DNA of 64,000 nt, from positions 292,900 through 356,899 of the forward strand of contig NZ_REFP01000007.1 in the NCBI RefSeq assembly GCF_003688725.1, written 5' to 3'. Source of the DNA: Thermoactinomyces vulgaris. Its GTDB lineage: Bacteria; Bacillota; Bacilli; Thermoactinomycetales; Thermoactinomycetaceae. Below are positions 32,406 to 41,350 of the stretch, in pieces. The notes under the pieces are model-generated. The model did no database searches. It was not told the origin of the DNA and worked only from the letters and a program-made list of their open reading frames with translations. Numbering within the stretch: the first letter of the stretch is position 1; every line of letters begins with the position of its first letter. Made by a program: the position numbers and the translations under genes.

Positions 32406-34115
32406 ATGATTCGACTGCAGGAAATCTTAAAGAAGGTGGATGTTTTTCTTTATCCGGAGGATAGCGTGTTGGATGCTGCCGAAAAATTGCTCTGTTCCCC
32501 ATCAGAGGCCATCCCCGTGGTGGATCCCCGCGGAACCTTCCTGGGCGCCGTCACCCGGGACCATTTGCTTCAAATGGTTTTGCGAAAGCTGCCGCTTCAT
32601 GCCCCGATCCAAGATCATTTTCCGCAGGATGACTCGTTTGCTGTTTACAATCCCGCTTGGGAAGAAATCTTGGAAAAAATGGTTCACAGTCAGGTGGAAA
32701 CGGTTTTTGTGTTGAACCGGGAAGGACAAGTCACCGGTTCGCTTTCCCGGTCGGACCTTCTCAGGAGGGCGTTTTCCTGGTGCCGGATGATGGAGAGGAT
32801 CCTGGAACAAGGAAGTGACGGCTGGTTTTTGGTGAATGAAGAGGAGAAAATGGTTTTTGCCAACCAAAGCCTGCTCGAACTCATGGCTTGTTCCGGGGAA
32901 GAATGGCTGGGAAAACCGATCGGCCAAATGCTTCCCGGATTGAAGCTGACAAACACGATGAAAACGGGAAAGGAGGAGGTGTCCGGATGGTTGGAAGCCA
33001 ACGGCATCCGGTATCTGGTTCACTGTTACCCGGTTTTTGAAAGCGGGAAGGTGGCGGGGGTGGCCGGGAAAGTGATATACCGGCATTGGAATCAAATCAA
33101 AAAGCGGTTGGAACAGCTGGACGAGGGGCAAAACGCGGAAACCGGAAGAAAGTGGCAGGCCAATCCGTCCCTTTTTACTTGGAAACAGGTGATTGGAAGC
33201 GATCCGGAAGTGAAGCGGTTAAAGCGGTGTGCCCGAAAAGCGGCCGCCGGGGATTCAACCATCCTGATCCGCGGGGAAAGCGGAACCGGGAAAGAGCTGG
33301 TGGCCCATGCCATTCATGGTGACAGTCCGCGCAGAAACGGACCGTTTGTCACCGTCAACTGTGCAGCCGTTCCCGAACATTTAATGGAAGCGGAATTTTT
33401 CGGATACGATGAGGGGGCATTTACCGGAGCCGGAAAGAAAGGAAAGCCCGGAAAATTGGAATTGGCGGATGGCGGAACGTTGTTTTTGGATGAAATTGGC
33501 GACATGTCCTTGAAACTGCAAGCCAAACTGCTTCGGGTGCTGGAGGAAAAATCATTTTACCGGGTCGGCGGCACCAGACGGATTGAAACCGATGTACGGA
33601 TCATCGCCGCGACCAATCAAAGCCTGGAAGAGATGATCCGAAAGGGAACGTTCCGGGAGGATCTTTTTTACCGGTTGAACGTCATTGCACTACACATCCC
33701 GCCGCTAAGGAAACGGAAGCAGGATATTTTGCCGTTGTGCCGGCACTTTGTCAAAGAACTGAATCAAAAGCTGATGACCGCCATCACCGGAATCGATCCC
33801 GAAGCAGAACAAATTTTGTTGAATTATCATTGGCCCGGCAATGTCCGTGAATTAAAAAACACTTTGGAACGGGCGATGATTTTTGCCGGGCACGGTTGCA
33901 TCCGGTGGCAGGATCTCCCCTCTCCCCTGCGGGACCTGAAAAAAACCGCATGCCAAAAGGAGGATGGTTTGCTGAAACAAGCAGAAAAAAATGCAATTTG
34001 CCAGGCGCTTTTGGAGACGGGAGGCAATAAAGTGAAAGCGGCCCGTTTGTTGGGAATCAGCCGCTCCGTCTTATACGAAAAATTAAAAAAATACCAACTG
34101 CCGAATGCGTTTTGA
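32406..34115 (+). CDS. Sigma-54-dependent transcriptional activator with CBS and PAS domains
   Basis: 569 residues. Two CBS motifs (about 8-118: VLDAAEKLL...IPVVD.RGTFLGAVTRDHLL and VETVFVLNREGQVTGSLSRSDLL) may bind an adenosyl ligand such as AMP or acyl-CoA. A PAS domain follows (about 130-225), then the AAA+ domain: Walker A GESGTGKE (about 290), GAFTGA loop for sigma-54 contact, Walker B GGTLFLDEIGD, arginine-finger region FREDLFYRLNV, and WPGNVRELKN. It ends in a Fis-type HTH (GNKVKAARLLGISRSVLYEKLK). ATG 32406 follows GGGAGGAG. A matching -24/-12 promoter lies 138 bases downstream, ahead of the acyl-CoA ligase operon, its most likely target. Confidence 0.95.
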   Translation: MIRLQEILKKVDVFLYPEDSVLDAAEKLLCSPSEAIPVVDPRGTFLGAVTRDHLLQMVLRKLPLHAPIQDHFPQDDSFAVYNPAWEEILEKMVHSQVETVFVLNREGQVTGSLSRSDLLRRAFSWCRMMERILEQGSDGWFLVNEEEKMVFANQSLLELMACSGEEWLGKPIGQMLPGLKLTNTMKTGKEEVSGWLEANGIRYLVHCYPVFESGKVAGVAGKVIYRHWNQIKKRLEQLDEGQNAETGRKWQANPSLFTWKQVIGSDPEVKRLKRCARKAAAGDSTILIRGESGTGKELVAHAIHGDSPRRNGPFVTVNCAAVPEHLMEAEFFGYDEGAFTGAGKKGKPGKLELADGGTLFLDEIGDMSLKLQAKLLRVLEEKSFYRVGGTRRIETDVRIIAATNQSLEEMIRKGTFREDLFYRLNVIALHIPPLRKRKQDILPLCRHFVKELNQKLMTAITGIDPEAEQILLNYHWPGNVRELKNTLERAMIFAGHGCIRWQDLPSPLRDLKKTACQKEDGLLKQAEKNAICQALLETGGNKVKAARLLGISRSVLYEKLKKYQLPNAF

Positions 34116-34143
34116 ACGAACGGTCCCGGGGGAACCATCCTGC

Positions 34144-34187
34144 TGTCCGGAAACCGGACACCGACCTTTGACAAGTGTCCGGTTTTT
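34144..34187 (+). promoter_or_regulatory. Repeated TGTCCGG palindromes: terminator of the activator gene and possible activator binding sites
   Basis: TGTCCGG-AAA-CCGGACA (34144-34160) is a palindrome; its right half is also the left arm of a longer stem AAACCGGACAC (34151-34161) / GTGTCCGGTTT (34175-34185), followed by five T. The long stem can act as an intrinsic terminator. Three half-sites of TGTCCGG at about 95-130 bases upstream of the predicted sigma-54 start also suit an enhancer for the activator. Confidence 0.55.
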
Positions 34188-34252
34188 CGGAATCATCCCG
34201 TTTCGGGAGAAAGGGAGTAAAGGATTTTCCGGCCCTTTTTTCCGCACACCGT

Positions 34253-34269
34253 TGGCATTGGATTTGCTT
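34253..34269 (+). promoter_or_regulatory. Sigma-54 (-24/-12) promoter of the acyl-CoA ligase operon
   Basis: TTGGCATTGGATTTGCTT holds GG at -24 and GC at -12 in the exact spacing of the consensus TGGCAC-N5-TTGC; only the C of GGCAC is changed to T. It lies 48 bases before the ligase start and just downstream of the gene for a sigma-54 activator, so context and sequence agree. Confidence 0.8.
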
Positions 34270-34316
34270 ATTGTTTGGATGATGGATTACAAGGAATCTG
34301 GGGGGGATTTTAAGGA

Positions 34317-35921
34317 ATGCGTGCCACCATGATGATTTTTCCGCTGACGCTTTCGCATTTATTGGAAAGGGCTAACGATTTGTATGGTTCTGTTGAAATC
34401 GTCTCCCGAATGCCGGACCGATCATTGCATCGATATACTTACGCGGATTTTTACCGGCGTGCCCGGATGTTGGCAGGAGCATTGGAAAAAGCCGGCTTGA
34501 AAAAAGGGGATCGTGTGGCCACTTTGATGTGGAATCATTATGTTCATTTGGAAGCGTACCTTGGCGTTCCGGTTGCCGGCGGGGTTTTGCACACGCTGAA
34601 TTTGCGCCTTCATCCCACGGAAGTTGCTTATATCATCCGGCATGCGGGGGACCGGTTTCTGATCGTCGATGATATCCTCTTGCCCCTTCTGGAAAAATTT
34701 CGGGATCAAATTGACGTGGAAAAAATCATTGTTGTCCCGCTCACCGGCCAACCGGTTCCTTCTTTCGGTGAAGATTACGAACAGTTCCTCGGGAGCGCCG
34801 GCGACACCTTTTCTTATGCCGGGCTGGACGAAAATGACGCCGCGGTGATGTGCTATACTTCCGGAACGACCGGAAAGCCGAAAGGCGTGGTTTATTCCCA
34901 CCGGGCTTTGGTGCTGCATTCCTTTATGTTGGGGCTCAAAGACGGGTTGGGGATTTCAAGTGAGGATGCCGGGATGCCCATTGTTCCCATGTTTCATGTC
35001 AATGCCTGGGGGCTTCCTTTTGTTTCGGTGATGTTGGGCGCCAAGCAAGTTTTTCCCGGTCCGTTCCTGGATGCCGAAAACCTTCTGGACTTGATGGAAA
35101 AAGAAAGAGTGACTTTTGCGGCCGGGGTTCCCACCATTTGGTTTGATGTGTTGAACAAGCTGGACGAAAAGCCGGACCGGTGGGATCTGGATCCGGATCT
35201 CAAGCTTTTGATCGGAGGGGCTGCCCCGCCTGAATCGTTGATCCGGGGATTGGAACGGCATCGCCTGCAGGCGGTGCACGGATGGGGAATGACCGAGACC
35301 ACGCCGGTGGCAACTGTATCCCATTTGAAGCCCCATTTAAAAGAAAGGCCTGCCGAGGAGCAATTGGCATACAAATTGAAACAGGGAACTCCTGTTCCGT
35401 TTGTCGAGATCCGGGTGATGGACGGGGACCGGGAAGTTCCTTGGGATGGGAAAACGATGGGAGAGCTCCAAATCCGGGGGCCTTGGGTGACGGCCGGTTA
35501 TTATAACCGTCCGGATGCCAAAGAGGTGTTGACAGACGATGGCTGGTTTCAAACCGGGGATGTTGCAACGATTGATCCGGAAGGTTACATGAAGATTACC
35601 GACCGGACGAAAGATCTGATTAAATCCGGGGGAGAGTGGATCAGTTCGGTGGATTTGGAAAATGAACTGATGGCCCATCCTTCGGTCAAGGAAGCCGCGG
35701 TGATTGCCATGCCGCATCCCAAATGGCAGGAGCGCCCGCTGGCGGTCGTCGTGCTGAAAGAAGGAAAAAAAGCCGGCAAAGAGGAATTGCGTGCGTTTTT
35801 GGCTTCGAAGTTCAGCAAATGGTGGCTGCCGGATGAGTTTGTTTTCACGGACTCTATTCCGCGCACCTCGGCAGGGAAATTTTTCAAAATGGAATTGCGG
35901 AAGAAATATATCAAAGGTTGA
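34317..35921 (+). CDS. Acyl-CoA synthetase (AMP-forming), long-chain type, first copy
   Basis: 534 residues; activates a fatty acid to its CoA thioester via an acyl-adenylate. ANL-superfamily motifs: YTSGTTGKPKGV (phosphate loop), HGWGMTETTPV, GELQIRGPWVTAGYY, DGWFQTGDVATIDPEGYMKITDRTKDLIKSGGEWIS, and the C-terminal SAGKFFKMELRKKY with the catalytic Lys in RTSAGK. It groups by pattern with medium/long-chain FadD-like (AlkK) ligases. ATG 34317 follows GGGGGGATTTTAAGGA; ATG 34329 is possible too. First gene of the sigma-54-driven operon. Confidence 0.93.
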   Translation: MRATMMIFPLTLSHLLERANDLYGSVEIVSRMPDRSLHRYTYADFYRRARMLAGALEKAGLKKGDRVATLMWNHYVHLEAYLGVPVAGGVLHTLNLRLHPTEVAYIIRHAGDRFLIVDDILLPLLEKFRDQIDVEKIIVVPLTGQPVPSFGEDYEQFLGSAGDTFSYAGLDENDAAVMCYTSGTTGKPKGVVYSHRALVLHSFMLGLKDGLGISSEDAGMPIVPMFHVNAWGLPFVSVMLGAKQVFPGPFLDAENLLDLMEKERVTFAAGVPTIWFDVLNKLDEKPDRWDLDPDLKLLIGGAAPPESLIRGLERHRLQAVHGWGMTETTPVATVSHLKPHLKERPAEEQLAYKLKQGTPVPFVEIRVMDGDREVPWDGKTMGELQIRGPWVTAGYYNRPDAKEVLTDDGWFQTGDVATIDPEGYMKITDRTKDLIKSGGEWISSVDLENELMAHPSVKEAAVIAMPHPKWQERPLAVVVLKEGKKAGKEELRAFLASKFSKWWLPDEFVFTDSIPRTSAGKFFKMELRKKYIKG

Positions 35922-35952
35922 TTCACTTTTTTAAAGGGGGTCCGCTTCGTTC

Positions 35953-37506
35953 ATGTACCCAACCATCGGGAAGATCCTGGAGCAAACGGTTCAAAAGTAT
36001 CCGGAAAAGGAAGCGCTGTTTGATGTGGAGAAGAACCGGCGCTGGACTTACCGGATGTGGGACCGGGAAGTGAACCGGCTGGCCCGGGCTTTCTTGGCAG
36101 CCGGGGTGAAAAAGGGGGACCGGGTTTCCACATACCTATACAACTCCGTGGAGTTGGCCACTGCTTTTTTTGCCTGCGCCAAAATCGGCGCGGTCTTCAA
36201 CCCGGTCAATTTCCGTTTGACGGCCGAAGAAGTGGCTTATATTTTGCATGATGCCGAACCCAAAATCGTTTTATTTGAAAAAGAGCTGGAAAGTCATATC
36301 GCAAAGATTCACGGGAGATTCCCCCGGATCTCGTTTTGGATGACGGACGGGGACCCTCCTTGTTATGCGGAAAGCTACCAAAAACGGATCCGGATGGCTC
36401 CGGATACCCGGCCGGAAGCGGAGGTGTCGGAAGAGGACCTTTGCGGCATCATGTACACCAGCGGGACCACCGGCCGGCCCAAAGGCGTGATGCACCGGCA
36501 CCGCGACATGATTGAGCAAAGTCTGATCATTTTGGCGATGATGCGTTTGACCCCGAAAGACCGGGGGCTGGTGACCGCTCCCATGTTTCACTGTGCCGAA
36601 CTGCATTGTGCGTTTTTGCCGAGAGTGCATATCGGAGCCGGCCAGGTGATCATGCGCCAATTTGATCCGAAACGGGTTTTAAAACTGGTGCAGGAGGAGA
36701 AGGTCACCGTTTTCTTTGCCGCTCCCACCATGTGGAACATGTTGTTGCAGGAAGATTTGTCCCGGTACCGTTTGTCGTCGTTGCGGCTGGGATTCTATGG
36801 CGGGGCTCCCATGGCTCCGGCATTGATTCTACGTTGCCGGGAGAAGCTCGGCATCGGTTTGGTTCAAGCCTACGGAATGACGGAAATGGGGCCGGCGGTC
36901 ACCTTCTTGTTGGAAGTGGAACAGATCACCAAAGCCGGTTCCGCCGGAAAGCCTTGTTTAAACCATGAAGTCCGGGTGGTGCGTGTGAAGGAAGGAGTGC
37001 CGTCGGATCCGGAGGACGTGCTCAAACCCGGTGAGACCGGGGAGATTCTCGTCCGGGGATCTTGCATGATGAAAGGATATTACCGGAAAGAAGAGGAGAC
37101 CGGCAAAGCGCTGCATCAAGGGTGGTATCATACAGGGGATCTGGGTTATCTGGACGAAGACGGATATTTGTGGGTGGCCGACCGTTTGGATGATATGATT
37201 ATCAGTGGCGGGGAAAATATTTATCCGCGGGAAGTGGAGGACGTGCTGTATGAGCATCCCGGGGTGTTGGATGTGGCGGTGTTGGGGGAACCGGATGAAA
37301 CTTGGGGGGAGCGGGTGGTGGCGTATGTCGTTAAAAAAGATCCGGGGGTGACGGCGGATGAACTGGAACGGTTTTGCCGGCAAAGCGAAAAACTGGCCCG
37401 TTACAAACGGCCGAGAGAATACCGGTTTGTCAAGCAGCTTCCCCGCAACGCCAGCGGGAAAATTCAGAAGTTTCTTTTGCGAAACCAACACAAAAACCAA
37501 GCCTGA
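35953..37506 (+). CDS. Acyl-CoA synthetase (AMP-forming), second copy
   Basis: 517 residues, distinct from the first copy in length and substrate-pocket region. Motifs: YTSGTTGRPKGVMHRH, LVQAYGMTEMGP, GEILVRGSCMMKGYY, HQGWYHTGDLGYLDEDGYLWVADRLDDMIISGGENIYP, and the catalytic Lys in PRNASGKIQK. Domain order is the normal large N-terminal plus small C-terminal swinging domain. ATG 35953 follows AAAGGGGG. It lies 31 bases after the first ligase and 35 bases before the thiolase, so the three are cotranscribed. The exact acid (fatty, aromatic or dicarboxylic) cannot be told. Confidence 0.92.
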   Translation: MYPTIGKILEQTVQKYPEKEALFDVEKNRRWTYRMWDREVNRLARAFLAAGVKKGDRVSTYLYNSVELATAFFACAKIGAVFNPVNFRLTAEEVAYILHDAEPKIVLFEKELESHIAKIHGRFPRISFWMTDGDPPCYAESYQKRIRMAPDTRPEAEVSEEDLCGIMYTSGTTGRPKGVMHRHRDMIEQSLIILAMMRLTPKDRGLVTAPMFHCAELHCAFLPRVHIGAGQVIMRQFDPKRVLKLVQEEKVTVFFAAPTMWNMLLQEDLSRYRLSSLRLGFYGGAPMAPALILRCREKLGIGLVQAYGMTEMGPAVTFLLEVEQITKAGSAGKPCLNHEVRVVRVKEGVPSDPEDVLKPGETGEILVRGSCMMKGYYRKEEETGKALHQGWYHTGDLGYLDEDGYLWVADRLDDMIISGGENIYPREVEDVLYEHPGVLDVAVLGEPDETWGERVVAYVVKKDPGVTADELERFCRQSEKLARYKRPREYRFVKQLPRNASGKIQKFLLRNQHKNQA

Positions 37507-37541
37507 TGAAACGTGAAAAAAGAACAAAGGAGAGATAGACC

Positions 37542-38696
37542 ATGCGGGAGGCAGTTATCATCGAAGCAGTTCGTACGCCGATTGGGCGGCGGAACGGCAC
37601 TTTAAGCGGAATCCGCCCGGACGATTTGGCGGCCATGGTGTTGAAAGAGGTGGTCCGGCGGGCCGGAATCCCTCCGGAACTGGTGGAAGATGTGTTGATG
37701 GGGTGTGTGACGCAAACCGGCGAACAAGCAAGAGATATCGGGAGATTGGCCGCATTGATCGCCGGATTTCCGGTGGAAGTGCCCGGGGTCACCATCGACC
37801 GGCAATGCGGTTCCAGCCAGCAAGCCGTCCATTTTGCGGCCCAGGCGATTTTGAGCGGGGATATGGATGTGGTCGTGGCGGCTGGCGTGGAAAGCATGTC
37901 CTGCGTGCCGATGTCTTCCAATTTTCAAGGCGCCGTCTTCAGTGAAAAGCTTACTTCCCGGTATGAGATGATCCATCAGGGCATTTCGGCGGAGCGCATT
38001 GCCGACAAATGGGGGTTTTCGCGGGAGCAGCTGGACGAATTTTCCCTCCGCAGCCATGAAAAAGCGGTACAAGCACGCAAAGAAGGGCGTTTCAAGCAAG
38101 AGATCATGCCGGTTGCCGTCCGGTTGCCCGACGGAAGCGAACAGGTGATTGATCAGGACGAAGGGCCGCGGGAAGACACTTCCATGGAAAAACTGGCCGC
38201 TTTGTCTCCTTCCTTTGTGGAGAACGGAAAAATTCATGCCGGCAACTCCAGCCAAATCAGTGACGGCGCGGCGGCTATTTTGTTGATGTCCCGCGAAAAA
38301 GCGGAACAGCTGGGGTTAAAGCCCCGCTTTCGCATCTTGTCCCGTGTGGTGACCGGGTCCGATCCGACCCTGATGCTGACCGGACCCATTCCTGCAACGG
38401 AAAAGGTGCTGAAAAAAGCGGGATTGCAATTGGAAGAGATCGATCTTTTTGAAGTGAATGAAGCCTTTGCGCCGGTGCCGCTTGCTTGGCTTTGTGAAAC
38501 GGGCGCTGATCCGGAAAAGCTGAATCCCAACGGCGGGGCGATTGCACTTGGACATCCGCTTGGAGCTTCGGGAGCCCGGTTGATGACGACCCTGGTGCAT
38601 GAATTGGAACGAAGCGGCGGCCGGTACGGACTGCAAACCATGTGCGAGGGATACGGCATGGCCAATGCAACCATTATTGAAAGGCTGGATGAATAA
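37542..38696 (+). CDS. Acetyl-CoA C-acyltransferase (thiolase)
   Basis: 384 residues. Reversible cleavage of 3-ketoacyl-CoA with CoA, the last step of beta-oxidation. The acyl-enzyme cysteine is C89 (IDRQCGSSQQAVHFAAQ); the general-base motifs are NPNGGAIALGHPLGASGAR with the active His, and CEGYGMANATIIE, where the usual CxGxG reads CEGYG. NEAFAPVPLAW is the family NEAFA motif. ATG 37542 follows AAAGGAGAG. Together with two acyl-CoA ligases it suggests fatty acid catabolism; no acyl-CoA dehydrogenase or hydratase is in this operon. Confidence 0.93.
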   Translation: MREAVIIEAVRTPIGRRNGTLSGIRPDDLAAMVLKEVVRRAGIPPELVEDVLMGCVTQTGEQARDIGRLAALIAGFPVEVPGVTIDRQCGSSQQAVHFAAQAILSGDMDVVVAAGVESMSCVPMSSNFQGAVFSEKLTSRYEMIHQGISAERIADKWGFSREQLDEFSLRSHEKAVQARKEGRFKQEIMPVAVRLPDGSEQVIDQDEGPREDTSMEKLAALSPSFVENGKIHAGNSSQISDGAAAILLMSREKAEQLGLKPRFRILSRVVTGSDPTLMLTGPIPATEKVLKKAGLQLEEIDLFEVNEAFAPVPLAWLCETGADPEKLNPNGGAIALGHPLGASGARLMTTLVHELERSGGRYGLQTMCEGYGMANATIIERLDE

Positions 38697-38711
38697 AAGG
38701 GCGAATATGAG

Positions 38712-38748
38712 AAAAGGACGGTTGAACCCGCAGCTCAACCGTCCTTTT
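38712..38748. terminator. Bidirectional terminator between thiolase and LuxR-type regulator
   Basis: 14-base perfect stem AAAAGGACGGTTGA / TCAACCGTCCTTTT with a 9-base loop, T run on plus and A/T flank on minus. Confidence 0.88.
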
Positions 38749-40220
38749 TATTTGATCAACCGTTGGCGCAGGGCTTTGGCAACCGCTTCGGCCCGGTTTT
38801 TGGCGTGCAACTTTTTAAAGACCGACCGGATATATTCGTTTACGGTGTGTTCGCTGATTTTCAGTCTGGCGGCGATCTGTTTGGTGCTTAATCCGTTGGC
38901 GCTGAACCGGAGAATTTGTTTTTCCCGGTGGGTGAGCGGGGAGGAGAGTTGAAGGGGAGACGCGTTGGCATAAAGTTTGGTGCGTAAATTCCGGGACACG
39001 CGGGTCAACAGGGAGCGGATGATTTCGATGGTGGTTTGTGAAACGTCAAATTGTTGTCCGTTCTGGTCCAACAAAAGCACGCCGGTGACATGATGGTGTT
39101 CTTCATATAAAGGAGCGACCAAAAGGGAAGTCAAACGGAAATGCCGGATGTGATGTTTTGGCAGCAGATGGTGTACCTGCCGGAAATACACGGGGCGTTT
39201 GACATCGAACAATTTGGAAATCCCGGGCACATTTTGTTCGGACTCATGAATCCGTTGGATTTCTTCCAATGGCACATTATACGAGCAGATGCCTTCCACC
39301 TTTTTTAATAAGGGATAGTACCAAAAAAAGGCGCTGCGTTGAAAGCCGGTCAGGCGGCAGATTTGTTTCATGCTGGTGAGCAAGGTTTCCTTGACGCCGC
39401 TGGTGGAAAGCAACGTGTCATCAAATTCCAGAATCGCTTCATATTGCCGGAGGGTGTCATATAACGGGCCGCTGGTATATTGTCGGGAAAACCGCAGGGC
39501 GTGCCGGATCCAACCCGCAATTTCCCGGGCATAAGACCGGGACAAAGCATTTTTGCTGCCCGAAATGGCCAGTGAGAGATGTTGGTTGACGGGTTCGGTG
39601 AATCCCCGGTCTTTTCCTTGGAGGATGCGGCGGACAAATAAAGTTTGTCTGTCCGTGGGGTATGCCGCAACCCAACGGTTGTTCCGCGGGTGGTGAACGG
39701 CCAGGTCCAGGACTTTTCCTTCGGAAGTGAGCACCGCTATTTTGTTCCACCGGACATCCGGCCGGATTTTTAATCCTTGCAGCAGTTCAACCAATGGGGA
39801 ATAAGACCGGATGCGGGGAGAATCGAAAGCGCGGAGTGTCAAAAACGGCCATTGCATCAGGGCTTGGTTGATGTTCATGCACAGTGTGTGGATCTTGTGA
39901 AAGGCCTGTTGGACAAACGAAGAATCTTGCGATTCCATGACGAATTCCATGAGGATTTGTTCCAGGGATCCGACGGCAAAAAACCAATGGTTCGGATCAG
40001 CGACCGGCGTTTCATCCATCATCCATTGTTGCAACCGGCTCATCAAAGCGCTTTCGTCGGAAAGTGCGAGATCCAGGTGATCAAGCAGGAAAGAGAAAAG
40101 ACGGGACAGAGCGGCTTTTTCTTCATCCGGGGCATTCCACTTGGATAATTTCAAATGCCAACGTGCCAAACCTTCCGGATATCTGCCGGAGATCAGATCG
40201 AGCAGTTGCTCTTTTTTCAT
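38748..40220 (-). CDS. GAF-LuxR transcriptional regulator
   Basis: 490 residues from ATG 40220. An N-terminal helical part of ~240 residues has no clear match; a GAF-like sensing domain spans about 250-405 (LLTSMKQICRLTGFQRSAFFWYYP, LVAPLYEEHHHVTGVLLLDQNG). The C-terminal LuxR-type HTH (about 425-488) has LTHREKQILRFSANGLSTKQIAARLKISEHTVNEYIRSVFKKL. It has no receiver domain, so a ligand rather than phosphorylation is the expected signal. It is convergent with the thiolase gene and divergent from the R2-like oxidase, and a palindrome covers its own start region, which suggests autoregulation and shared control of the divergent gene. Confidence 0.85.
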   Translation of the reverse strand: MKKEQLLDLISGRYPEGLARWHLKLSKWNAPDEEKAALSRLFSFLLDHLDLALSDESALMSRLQQWMMDETPVADPNHWFFAVGSLEQILMEFVMESQDSSFVQQAFHKIHTLCMNINQALMQWPFLTLRAFDSPRIRSYSPLVELLQGLKIRPDVRWNKIAVLTSEGKVLDLAVHHPRNNRWVAAYPTDRQTLFVRRILQGKDRGFTEPVNQHLSLAISGSKNALSRSYAREIAGWIRHALRFSRQYTSGPLYDTLRQYEAILEFDDTLLSTSGVKETLLTSMKQICRLTGFQRSAFFWYYPLLKKVEGICSYNVPLEEIQRIHESEQNVPGISKLFDVKRPVYFRQVHHLLPKHHIRHFRLTSLLVAPLYEEHHHVTGVLLLDQNGQQFDVSQTTIEIIRSLLTRVSRNLRTKLYANASPLQLSSPLTHREKQILRFSANGLSTKQIAARLKISEHTVNEYIRSVFKKLHAKNRAEAVAKALRQRLIK

Positions 40221-40226
40221 GGCCAA

Positions 40227-40259
40227 CCCCCTAAAAACCTTGGTTTTAGGGGTATTATA
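40227..40259 (-). promoter_or_regulatory. Promoter and near-palindromic operator of the LuxR-type regulator
   Basis: Read on the minus strand, TATAAT (40259-40254) is a -10 box, and directly downstream lies the inverted repeat CCCCTAAAA.. / ..TTTTAGGGG (40228-40252), perfect but for one extra A. A repressor bound here would block initiation. Confidence 0.55.
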
Positions 40260-40396
40260 ACCCAGAATATCAGGGATTGTCCAAATATTTCAAATAAAAT
40301 AACATTTAATTGAAATGGTTGGATGCGATAAGGAGGGGCGCGAAGGCTTGTTGTAAGCGGTGACATCTTGTTTGACTCATTGAGGGGGGATCGATC

Positions 40397-41293
40397 ATGC
40401 GGGAACTGAAAACAACCGGTGAAAAGGGATTGGATCATTCGCTTTTGCCCATGCGGTTATACCACAAAGCGAAGAAGCTGGGGGTGTGGGATCCGAAAGA
40501 CATTGATTTTACCCAAGATAAGGAAACATGGCAAACTTTCACGGATGAAGAAAAAGAAGCGAGTCTGCGCTTGGGGGCGATGTTTCAGGCGGGGGAAGAA
40601 GCAGTAACCCGGGATTTGCTTCCGCTCATCCGGGTGATTTCCATGGAAGGACGTTTGGAAGAGGAATTGTATTTGACGACATTTCTGTTTGAAGAAGCGA
40701 AACATACCGAGGTATTCCGGAGGTTTTTGGATGAAGTGGTCGGCGGGGCCGGGGATTTGACGATTTATCATCAGAGCCACTTTAAGAAAATTTTTTACGA
40801 GTACCTGCCGCAGGCGATGGAACGTCTGATTGATGATCCGTCACCGGAAGCGCAGGCGGAAGCTTCGGTTACTTATAACATGGTGGTGGAAGGAATCCTG
40901 GCCGAATCCGGTTATCATGCATTTTATACCGCTCTCCAGGGACAACTGGCCATGCCCGGGATGTTTGAAGCCGTTACGAATTTGAAACGAGACGAAGCCC
41001 GGCATATCAGTTACGGGAGCTATCTTTTGCAGCGGCTCATTTCAGAGCATGATCACATATGGGATGTGGTTGTCAAACGGATGGAGTTGCTGCTTCCGCA
41101 TGCAATTGGTGTGGTGGATGAAATCTTCGGTACGATGGATCCGTTTCCGTTTGATCTCAAAAAAGATGACATTGTTGCTTTTGCAATGAAACAGTTTCAA
41201 ACACGCATGGAAGTGCTCCGGCGGGCGCGCGGAAAAACGCCGGATGAAATTTATTCCATCAGCGAAAAAGATGTCGGCTTGACGGATGAATAA
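40397..41293 (+). CDS. R2-like ligand-binding oxidase (R2lox), Mn/Fe type
   Basis: 298 residues, ferritin-like helical fold related to ribonucleotide reductase R2. All six metal ligands of the group are visible at the expected spacing: E67, E100, H103, E165, E200 and H203 (in QAGEEAVT, FEEAKHTE, VVEGILAE and DEARHIS). V70 and Y160 match the pair that forms the Tyr-Val ether crosslink in Geobacillus R2lox (numbering there is +2). Such proteins bind a long-chain fatty acid in a hydrophobic tunnel next to a Mn/Fe site; the physiological reaction is unknown. ATG 40397 follows GAGGGGGG. The nearby fatty-acid operon and ABC1 kinase fit a lipid-related role. Confidence 0.93.
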   Translation: MRELKTTGEKGLDHSLLPMRLYHKAKKLGVWDPKDIDFTQDKETWQTFTDEEKEASLRLGAMFQAGEEAVTRDLLPLIRVISMEGRLEEELYLTTFLFEEAKHTEVFRRFLDEVVGGAGDLTIYHQSHFKKIFYEYLPQAMERLIDDPSPEAQAEASVTYNMVVEGILAESGYHAFYTALQGQLAMPGMFEAVTNLKRDEARHISYGSYLLQRLISEHDHIWDVVVKRMELLLPHAIGVVDEIFGTMDPFPFDLKKDDIVAFAMKQFQTRMEVLRRARGKTPDEIYSISEKDVGLTDE

Positions 41294-41350
41294 TTTTGCA
41301 TTGGATCAGGCGGACCCGGTGTCCGCCTGTCTTAATCTTTGGAAGGGGGG

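Noticed and set aside
32401-40397. Further sigma-54 promoters for the thiolase or R2lox genes
   Set aside because: No other GG-N10-GC element with matching TGGCA and TTGC words was seen upstream of these genes.
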